DNA of 64,000 nt, taken from assembly GCF_021730395.1 (NCBI RefSeq), contig NC_069375.1:15957001-16021000 (forward strand). The letters are read 5' to 3'. Position numbers and translations under genes: made by a program. Under the pieces are notes generated by a model. The model made no database searches and was not told the DNA's origin. It saw only the letters and a program-made list of their open reading frames with translations. Below are positions 53,395 through 64,000 of the stretch, one piece after another. Source of the DNA: Mercenaria mercenaria (lineage: Eukaryota; Mollusca; Bivalvia; Venerida; Veneridae). How positions within the stretch are numbered: position 1 is the stretch's first letter; each line of letters opens with the position of its first letter.

Positions 53395-54425
53395 ACAAAA
53401 GAAATGTCCGTCTGGACGTTAGAAAAACGTCAAGTAAGTGCAAGAGAACTATGTAATATAGTCATTAACCATGCGCCCCGTTAGTGCAAAGCATAGCCTG
53501 TATAAAGAGCTTACCGCCTGGTCGACAGACGTCATGTTGGTACAAAAGCATCTCTCGCGGAAAGTATGATCGACAGACGTCCAGTCGGTGCAAGAGCACC
53601 TCCCGCGTGAAGAAATCGTAGTGTGATCAAGACGTTCAATCGGTGCAAGAGCACCTCCCGCGTGAAGAAGTCGTAATGTGGTCAAGACGTCCAATCGGTG
53701 CAAGAGCCCCTCCCGCGTGAAGAAGTCGTAGTGTGATCAAGACGTCCAATTGGTGCAAGAGCACCTCCCCCGTGAAGAAGTCGTAGTGTGTTCGACAGAC
53801 GTCCAGTCGGTGCAAGAGCACCTCCCGCGTGAAGAAGTCGTAGTGTGGTCAAGACGTCCAATCAGTGCAAGAGCACCTCCCGCGTGATGAAGTGGTAGTG
53901 TGGTCGATAGACGTCCTGTCGGTACAAGAGCACCTCCCGCGTGAATAAGTCGTAGTGTGGTCAAGACGTCTAGTCAGTGCAAGAGAACCTCTTGCGTGAT
54001 GAAGTCGTAGTGTGGTCGATAGACGTCCAGTCGGTACAAAAGCACCTCACGCGTGTAGAAGTCGTAGTGTGGTCGATAGACGTCAAGAGCACCTCCCGAG
54101 TGAATATGTTGTAGTGTGGTCAAGACGTCCACTCGGTGCAAGAGCACCTCCCGCGTGAATATGTTGTAGTGTGGTCAAGACGTCCAGCCGGTGCAAGAGC
54201 ACCTCCTGCGTGATGAAGTCGTTGTGTGGTAGACAGACGTCCAGTCCGTGCATGAGCACCTTCCGCGTGAAGATGCCGTTGTGTGGTCAAGACGTGCAGT
54301 CGATACAAAAGCACCTCTCGCGTGAAGAAGTCGTAGTGTGACCGACAGACCGGTCGGTGCAAGAATACTTCCCGCTTAAAGGATTAACCGTATGGCCGAC
54401 AGACGTCCAATAGCTGTACAAGCAC
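53395..54425. repeat. 55-59 bp minisatellite, ~17 units
   Basis: The unit is GTGCAAGAGCACCTCCCGCG, then TGAAGAAGTCGTAGTGTGGT, then CAAGACGTCCAATCG. Two unit types alternate irregularly, depending on whether the middle reads GTCAAGACG or GTCGACAGACG. Units at both ends are more diverged. Short ORFs on the - strand derive from the repeat. Confidence 0.95.
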
Positions 54426-54439
54426 CGCCCATGCAATGG

Positions 54440-57400
54440 AATATCTTTGAGCTCAATACACAAACCTCGGTATGTGTATGAGTAGTGCCTTTGTGCTCAC
54501 TACAGAATTCCTGGTGCATAATCAATGCATCTGTGCACAATAGATAAAATTTCGGCGCGCATGATCAGTGCGTGTATGCTCACTACAGAAACCTCAGGTG
54601 AGCACAATCAAGGCATGTACGTTCACTATAGAAACTTTAAGTGTGCATAATAAATGCCGGTATGCCTACTACAGAAAAAAACGGTGTGCATGATCGATGT
54701 TTGTATGCTCAGTATAGAAACCCTCGGGATGCATGATCAAGGTCTCTATGCTCGTTACAGAAACCTTCAGTGTGCATGATCAGTGCATCTATGCTCACTA
54801 GAGAAACCTAAGGTGTAGATGACCCATGTATGTATGCTCATTAAAAAATCCCTATACGTGCTCACTGCCTGTATGCCCACAGAAGCCCCCGGTGTGCATG
54901 ATAATGCCTGTATGCTCACTACAGAAACCCCTGGTATGCATGCTCAATGCCGCCTATATGCTCACTACAGAAGCCTCAGGTGTACATGACCAATACCTTT
55001 ATGCCCACTACAGAAGCATCAGGTGTGCATGATCAATGCCTGTATGCTCACTACGGAAGCCTCAGGTGTACATGAGCAATGCCTATATGCTCAATACAGA
55101 AACCCTGGTGTGCATGATAATACCTATATGCTCATTACAGAAGCCTGATGTGTACATGGCCAATACCTTTATGCCCACTACAGAAGCATCAGGTGTGCAT
55201 GATCAATGCCTAAATGCTCACTACGGAAGCCTCAGGTGTACATGAGCAATGCCTATATGCTCGTTACAGAAACCTTCAGTGTGCATGATCAGTGCATCTA
55301 TGCTCACTAGAGAAACCTAAGGTGTAGATGACCCATGTATGTATGCTCATTAAAAAATCCCTATACGTGCTCACTGCCTGTATGCCCACAGAAGCCCCCG
55401 GTGTGCATGATAATGCCTGTATGCTCACTACAGAAACCCCTGGTATGCATGCTCAATGCCGCCTATATGCTCACTACAGAAGCCCCCAGTGTGCATGATA
55501 ATACCTATATGCTCACTACAGAAGCCTCAGGTGTACATGACCAATACCTTTATGCCCACTACAGAAGCATCAGGTGTGCATGATCAATGCCTATATGCTC
55601 CCTACGGAAGCCTCAGGTGTTCATGATCAATGCTTGTGTGCTCACTAAAGAAACCTTTCGAAGTTCATGTTTAATGCCTGTATGTTCACTACAGAAACCT
55701 ATGATATTCATGTTCAATACATGTATGCTCACTACAGAAACCCTGATGTGCATGATCAATGATTGTATACTCACTACAGAAACTCTGGTGTGCATGATCA
55801 ATACCTGTATGCGCACTATAGAAACCTCTGATGTTCATGATCAATGCTTGCTTGCTCACTACAGAAACCTCTGATGTTCATGATCAATACCGGTATGCAC
55901 ACTAAAGAAACCTCTCATGTTCATGATCAGTACCTGAATGCTCACTACAGAAACCCTGGTGTGCATAATCAATACTTGTATGCGCTATATAGAAACCTCT
56001 GATGTTCATGATCAATGTTTGTATGCTCACTACAGAAATCTCTGATGTTCATGATCAATGTCTGTATGCTCACTACAGAAACCTCTGATGTTCGTGATGA
56101 ATACCTGTATACGCACTAAAGAAATTTCTGATGTTTCATGACGAATGGCTGTATGCTCACTACAGAAATCCTGGCGTGCATGATCAATGCATTTATGCTC
56201 ACTGCAGAAACCTTTGATGGTCATGATGAAAACCTGTATGTGCAATGAAGAAACCTCTGATGTTCGTGATCAATGACTGTATGTTCACTACAGAAACCCT
56301 GGTGTGCATGAGCAATGCCTTTATGCTCACTACAGAAACCTCCGATGTTCATTATCAATACCTGTATGCATCTAATGAAATCTCTGATGTTCATGGTCAA
56401 TGCTTGTATGCTCACTACAGAAACCCTGGTGTGCATGATTAATACTGTTTGCGCACTAAAGAAATCTCTGTTGTTCACGATCAATGACTGTATGTTCACT
56501 ACAGAAACCCCGATGTGGTGTACATGATCAATGTCTTTATGCTCACAACATAACTTCCTGATGTTTATCATGAATGCATGTATGCACACTAAAAATTTGA
56601 TGTTTATGATCAATGCATGTATGCTCACTACAGAAACCCTGGTGTACATAACCAATACCTGTATGCTCACTACAGAAACTTCAGGTGTACATAACCAATA
56701 CCTGTTTGCTTACTACAGAAACCTTCCTTGTGCATGATCATTTTATGTATGCTCACTACAGAAACCCTGGTGTGCATGATCAATACTGTTTGCGCACTAA
56801 AGAAACCTCTGTTGTTCACGATCAGTGACTGTATGCTCACTAAAGAAACCCCGATGTGGTGTACATGATCAATGTCTTTATGCTCACAACATAACCTCCT
56901 GATATTTATGATGAATGCATGTATGCACACTAAAAAAATTGATGTTTATGATCAATGCATGTATGCTCACTACAGAAGCCCTGGTGTTCATAACCAATAC
57001 CTGTATGCTCACTACAGAAACTTCAGGTGTATATAACCAATACCTGTTTGCTTACTACAGAAACCTTCCTTGTGCATGATCATTTTATGTATACTCACTA
57101 CAGAAACCCTGGTGTACATAAGCAATACCCGTATACTCACTACCTCAATCTCATACGTACATGATCAACGCCTGTATGCTCACTACAGAAACTTCAGGTG
57201 TACATAACCAATACCTGTATGTTCACTACAGAAACCTATGATATTCATGTTCAATACATGTATGCTCACTACAGAAACCCTGATGTGCATGATCAATGAT
57301 TGTTTACTCACTACAGAAACTCTGGTGTGCATGATCAATACCTGTATGCGCACTATAGAAACCTCTGATGTTCATGATCAATGCTTGCTTGCACACTAAA

Positions 57401-59645
57401 GAAACCTCTCATGTTCATGATCAGTGCCTGAATGCTCACTACAGAAACCCTGGTGTGCATGATCAATACTTGTATGCGCTATATAGAAACCTCTGATGTT
57501 CATGATCAATGTTTGTATGCTCACTACAGAAACCTCTGATGTTCATGATCAATGTCTGTATGCTCACTACAGAAACCTCTGATGTTCATGATGAATACCT
57601 GTATACGCACTAAAGAAACTTCTGATGTTTCATGACGAATGGCTGTATGCTCACTACAGAAATCCTGGCGTGCATGATCAATGCATTTATGCTCACTGCA
57701 GAAACCTTTGATGGTCATGATGAAAACCTGTATGCGCAATAAAGAAACCTCTGATGTTCGTGATCAATGAATGTATGTTCACTACAGAAACCCTGGTGTG
57801 CATGAGCAATGCCTTTATGCTCACTACAGAAACCTCCGATGTTCATTATCAATACCTGTATGCATACTAATGAAATCTCTGATGTTCATGGTCAGTGCTT
57901 GTGTGCTCACTACAGAAACCCTGGTGTGCATGATTAATACTGTTTGCGCACTAAAGAAATCTCTGTTGTTCACGATCAATGACTGTATGCTCACTACAGA
58001 AACCCCGGTGTGGTGTACATGATCAATGTCTTTATGCTCACAACATAACTTCCTGATGTTTATGATGAATGCATGTATGCTCACTAAAAAAAATTGATGT
58101 TTATGATCAATGCATGTATGCTCACTACAGAAACCCTGGCGTACATAACCAATACCTGTATGCTCACTACAGAAACTTCAGGTGTACATAACCAATACCT
58201 GTTTGCTTACTACAGAAACCTTCCTTGTGCATGATCATTTTATGTATGCTCACTTGAGAAACCCTGGTGTGCATGATCAATACTGTTTGCGCACTAAAGA
58301 AACCTCTGTTGTTCACGATCAATGACTGTATGCTCACTAAAGTGCTTGTGTGCTCACTACAGAAACCCTGGTGTGCATGATTAATACTGTTTGCGCACTA
58401 AAGAAATCTCTGTTGTTCACGATCAATGACTGTATGCTCACTACAGAAACCCCGGTGTGGTGTACATGATCAATGTCTTTATGCTCACAACATAACCTCC
58501 TGATATTTATGATGAATGCATGTATGCACACTAAAAAAACTGATGTTTATGATCAATGCATGTATGCTCACTACAGAAACTTCAGGTGTACATAACCAAT
58601 ACCTGTTTGCTTACTACAGAAACCTTCCTTGTGCATGATCATTTTATGTATGCTCACTACAGAAACCCTGGTGTACATAAGCAATACCCGTATACTCACT
58701 ACCTCAATCTCATACGTACATGATCAATGCCTGTATGCTCACTACAGAAACTTCAGGTGTACATAACCAATACCTGTTTGCTTACTACAGAAACCTTCCT
58801 TGTGCATGAGCATTTTATGTATGCTCACTACAGAAACTTCAGGTGTACATAACCAATACCTGTTTGCTTACTACAGAAACCTTCCTTGTGCATGAGCATT
58901 TTATGTATGCTCACTGCAGAAACTTCAGGTGTACATAACCAATACCTGTTTGCTTACTACAGAAACCTTCCTTGTGCATGATCATTTTATGTATGCTCAC
59001 TACAGAAACCCTGGTGTGCATGATCAATACTGTTTGCGCGCTAAAGAAACCTCTGTTGTTCACGATCAATGACTGTATGCTCACTACAGAAACCCCGATG
59101 TGGTGTACATGATCAATGTCTTTATGCTCACGACATAACTTCCTGATGTTTATGATGAATGCATGTATGCACACTAAAAAATTGATGTTTTTGATCAATG
59201 CATGTATGCTCACTACAGAAACCCTGGTGTACATAACCAATACCTGTATGCTCACTACAGAAACTTCAGGTGTACATAACCAATACCTGTTTGCTTACTA
59301 CAGAAACCTTCCTTGTGCAGGATCATTTTATGTATGCTCACTACAGAAACCCTGGTGTACATAACCAATACCCGTATACTTACTACCTCAATCTCATACG
59401 TACATGATCAATGCCTGGATGCTCACTACAGAAACTTCAGGTGTACATAACCAATACCTGTTTGCTTACTACAGAAACCTTCCTTGTGCAGGAGCATTTT
59501 ATGTATGCTCACTGCAGAAACGTCAGGTGTATATAATCAATACCTGTATGCTCACTACAGAAATCTGTTTGCATGATTAATGCCTGTATGCTCACGACAG
59601 AAATCTGTTTGCATGATTAATGCCTGTATGCTCACGACAGAAAAA
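54440..59645. repeat. 42/43-bp minisatellite block, ~5.2 kb, ~120 units, with higher-order copies
   Basis: The basic unit is GGTGTGCATGATCAATACCT followed by GTATGCTCACTACAGAAACCCT (42 bp). A variant with CTCTGATGTTCATG is 43 bp. Segments of many units are themselves duplicated: 54751 onward matches 55260 onward (offset 509), and 56001 onward matches 57495 onward (offset 1494). Because many units are 42 bp (14 codons), ORFs of 60-150 codons appear on both strands. These are by-products of the repeat. Confidence 0.95.
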
Positions 59646-60867
59646 AATTGATGCGTTCAAGGACATTATCTGTGTAGGATTTTGGTTTCCTACGACGTTC
59701 GTTTATATAAATTGTTTACGTTAACTTTGAAACTGTTGCTTTGATTATCACCGGCTATCACCCTATAAGATAAGTAGGCTAGTTTATTTTTATAAGGTGA
59801 ATATGACTTCTGAAAATATAGTGCATGCGTTGCGGAATGCAAAATTGAATTCAGCATTGGCCTGGTGTTTATAACATATCAATAGAGTAAATATATTTCA
59901 ATTAAATGTGATTTCTGTTGCTGAATACTGATCAGTGTCGTATGTTGTGGTAACACTTGTAACTACGATAAATAAACCAAAGCCGTGAGAAAATTAAAAA
60001 TGAAAATAAAATTTAAAGATCAACGTAAAAAAATATTTTAGTTCATGATATACAGTTGCATTATTTCAAGGTACCTGCAACATGTAATTACACAATTCAT
60101 CTCATGATTGCCAGTTATTCTGTAATTTTTTGATGGAACTATATTTATAATGATTCTCTCCTCTGATTTTTTGTCAATACATGCGCGATTAGAAAAAAAA
60201 AGCCATTTTACCCTTGCTGCTAGCGCCCAAATTTCTCACCTTTCAAAAAGTTTAAAGCGCCGTTTTCATTCGTTCACAGGTCTGCAAGATTATGATAGCG
60301 TCAAAATATAAAGACTGGACAGGACGGCGTGAAATGTTAAATTAGCAAATGTGGTATCTATATACGGAATTACGCTACAACGTGTAAAAATAAACTTCAT
60401 CTATAACGTAGTTGCTAATAAAGAAGTATTTTCATTGAGTAGTTAACAATGATCCTTGTTTGATTCATATACATGTACCTACATTCACGCAAAATACAGC
60501 ACTAAGTACCCACTTTTAAACGTACTTCGGCGGATTTTTTGTATTCTTTTTTATTTTTTTTTTTTCTTAAAAAAAACGGTACTTAAGGATGATATCGTGC
60601 TTTGGGGTTCTTTGAATCCTGAATTTGATTAACACTTTTAATGCTAAATGTGAATGTCTACTGTTTACTAGGGTGTAATATCATTGTCTTAGTAACACAA
60701 AAACAAAGTATTCATTAAAGAAACTTTATCATTTATATTTAAGAATTTAAAGATTTACTTTCTACAACACTAGATACAAAGCAGTTGTATAGTCGAAGGG
60801 AATCAACTCAAATTCCATAGGCCCAGACTGCAATGTTTTGGGTTATAGCCGTTAAAACCCACCCAGG
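59646..60867. other. intergenic, no gene recognised
   Basis: AT-rich, with a T/A homopolymer tract at 60540-60578. Nothing else seen. Confidence 0.4.
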
Positions 60868-61161
60868 ATGAAAAAACTATCCAAGACCTATCAGAAAACA
60901 GCTGACAATCACTTTGAACTCCCGGAAGTTAGTAAGTCTCAGTCAGTCAGTGATTTTCTTTTTCATCACAGTGGTCTGTTGCATGCATTGGTTCAAGTGC
61001 CAGTAGCGCCTGTTTTAAACATCGTTATATCAATGTTCGTCATAATCCAGCCGTTGTCGGCACTGCAAAAAAATGAAACTGATAAAGAGATATGTGGTCA
61101 GATGTCAGCCCATGTCACGGGAAAAACAGTGTGGAACCTAAAAGAACTCCTATTGCAATAG
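60868..61161 (+). CDS. hypothetical ORF (97 aa)
   Basis: I do not recognise this protein. The ORF lies outside the repeats and has fairly even composition. One hydrophobic stretch at about residues 42-65 (LVQVPVAPVLNIVISMFVII) could span a membrane. The N-terminus is basic and polar. No splice signals can be asserted. It may be a chance ORF or an exon of a gene that also uses 61758-62090. Confidence 0.25.
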   Translation: MKKLSKTYQKTADNHFELPEVSKSQSVSDFLFHHSGLLHALVQVPVAPVLNIVISMFVIIQPLSALQKNETDKEICGQMSAHVTGKTVWNLKELLLQ

Positions 61162-61215
61162 CTACGGAGGCCGAGCTCATGTTCTTAAGATTTCAATTAA
61201 CTTTGACAATGTAAA

Positions 61216-61720
61216 CTATGTGGTTGTCTTGAACGGTAAGAATGTCTTCAAAATGTCACGTGGTTGTCTTGAACCTGAAAAGGTTATGTTGTTGTCTTCA
61301 ACCGCGTGAAAATGTCACGCGGTTGTCTTGAACGGTGTAAAACGTGTTATGTAGTAGTCTTGAAGGGCTTGAAAAGGTCACATGGTTTGACACATGGTTG
61401 TCTTGAACGGCGTAAAACCATCATGTGGTATTCTTGAACGGTGCGAAAAGGTCATGTGATTGTCTTGAAAGGCATAAAAACGTCATGTGGCTGTCTTGAA
61501 AGGCATGAATAAGTCATGTGGTTGTCTTGAAAGGCATGAAAAGGTCATGTGTTGTCTTGAAAGGCATGAAATGGTCATGTGGTTGTCTTGAAAGGTATGA
61601 ATAAGTCATGTGGTTGTCTTGAAAGACGTGACAATGATACGTGGTTGTCCTGAAATGCGTAAAAAATGTCACGTGGTCGTCCTGAACGGCGCGGATAGGT
61701 CATGCGGCTTTCTTAAATGA
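61216..61720. repeat. ~31-bp minisatellite, ~16 units
   Basis: The unit is GTCATGTGGTTGTCTTGAAA followed by GGCATGAAAAG. Early and late units carry CACGTGG in place of CATGTGG and ACGG in place of AAGG. Central units (61480-61620) are nearly identical. Confidence 0.95.
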
Positions 61721-61757
61721 TATAAGAATACAATAGATTGAGAACCCGCCGTATTCT

Positions 61758-62090
61758 TTGCACACTGTGTATAGAAATTGCTTACAAACCGACTTTGAAC
61801 CGGGATATGGTGGTGGACTTAACTATTTTGAACAAATCTCATCCTGCACATTAGTAGATGGGATCTCGTCTGATCTCCTTAAAACCCTTGCTGCACATAC
61901 ATGTGAATGGGAATCATACTCTGGAAGTACCTACCATTGTAAAGTAGTAAGACAGAGCATTCAGATATTGAACAAAGTTGTAGGAGAATCGGTATTGCGG
62001 ATGATAGATACATTGAAGAGCAAAGCTTTGATAGGATCACCGATAGCTAGACAGAGAATGAGAACATTTATGTTGTATACAGTACATTAG
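61758..62090 (+). CDS. hypothetical ORF (110 aa), possible exon or gene fragment
   Basis: I do not recognise this protein. The translation is of mixed composition (PGYGGGLNYFEQISSCTLVD, HTCEWESYSGSTYHCKVVRQ, NKVVGESVLRMIDTLKSK), with three cysteines and no low complexity, unlike the chance ORFs nearby. TGTATAG just downstream of the ATG region (61766-61772) could act as a splice acceptor, in which case the real exon begins there and the ATG is not the start. It sits directly after the 31-bp minisatellite and points towards the 3' end of tubulin copy 4. Confidence 0.35.
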   Translation: MHTVYRNCLQTDFEPGYGGGLNYFEQISSCTLVDGISSDLLKTLAAHTCEWESYSGSTYHCKVVRQSIQILNKVVGESVLRMIDTLKSKALIGSPIARQRMRTFMLYTVH

Positions 62091-62264
62091 AATAAAAAAA
62101 ACTGTCAAAGGCTGCTATTTACCTTTCCTCATATAGAAACACACATTAATAGTTTATATACTGCATTTTATTAAGTACATGTATATAGAATAATATCTCT
62201 TTAAACTGCATCCGCACATGTTTCTCTCTATGAATATTAACAATATAACATGAAAACACGATTC

Positions 62265-62270
62265 TTTATT
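62265..62270 (-). terminator. poly(A) signal of tubulin copy 4
   Basis: AATAAA on the - strand, about 145 bp past the stop. A second AATAAA is about 100 bp further on (near 62170). Confidence 0.45.
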
Positions 62271-62412
62271 TATTATCTTAATGTTTTACATGTAGGAATC
62301 TGAATTTATGTTCCATACTATTGAGTCAAGAACGTTCTTTGTATGATAGTGCTAATGATATTGCTAACGTAATTTTCTAGATTTGGTCAGATGGAACAAG
62401 TCTTTAAATATT

Positions 62413-64000
<1,588 letters not shown>

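Noticed and set aside
54826-59364. Many 60-150-codon ORFs on both strands in the 54-59 kb block
   Set aside because: They follow from a 42-bp (14-codon) repeat lacking stops in several frames; no signal peptide or stable start, and both strands are equally open.

Overview
The window is eukaryotic nuclear DNA: split genes with GT-AG introns, LINE, SINE, mariner and foldback elements, and long minisatellites. The mix of repeats (tRNA-derived SINEs, large palindromic MITEs, and ~157-170 bp tandem modules inside terminal-repeat elements) looks like that of a marine bivalve mollusc. That assignment is an inference from remembered repeat families, not from a search.

The only confident host gene family is a cluster of alpha-tubulin genes. 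Copies 1 (11082-13587) and 2 (32088-34154) lie on the + strand. Copies 3 (52708-50228) and 4 (62413 to beyond the right edge) lie on the - strand, so the two pairs face each other. Copies 1-3 each have an ATG-only first coding exon, a 223-bp exon 2 and a ~1.13-kb exon 3; copy 4 shows the same exon 2/3 structure. Copies 1 and 2 encode 451 residues and copy 4 matches them as far as it is visible. Copies 1, 2 and 4 end in the usual EEY. Copy 3 encodes 453 residues and ends in GQTC, without the C-terminal tyrosine. A fifth promoter plus ATG exon with no gene behind it sits at 42499-42690, fused to a truncated mariner transposon. All visible promoters carry a TATA-like box followed by an AGCAAC half-site; copy 3 and the orphan have a full X-box-like GTCGCTAGCAAC.

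The left edge holds the first 273 codons of a four-finger C2H2 zinc-finger protein on the - strand, running off the window. Unidentified ORFs lie at 1413-1679, 60868-61161 and 61758-62090.

The rest is repeat-rich noncoding DNA. By region: 3.7-4.9 kb, a terminal-inverted-repeat element with 168-bp tandem units; 6.2-6.6 and 27.0-27.8 kb, LINE 3' ends; 8.7-9.6, 10.3-10.6 and 15.6-15.9 kb, foldback elements; 15.2-15.4, 18.0-18.3 and 37.1-37.4 kb, SINEs; 18.9-21.3 kb, a ~157-bp satellite array interrupted by a 5'-truncated LINE with an 18-bp target-site duplication; 39.6-40.0 kb, a 44-bp minisatellite; 41.5-42.5 kb, mariner; 46.9-47.9 kb, tandem modules; 53.4-59.6 kb, a ~6-kb block of 55-bp and then 42/43-bp minisatellites between tubulin copies 3 and 4; 61.2-61.7 kb, a 31-bp minisatellite. 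One tiny Ty3/Gypsy fossil is at 28.8-29.0 kb. No wholly new biological system is demonstrated. The strongest leads are the tyrosine-less tubulin, the orphan promoter at the mariner junction, and the shared promoter motif.
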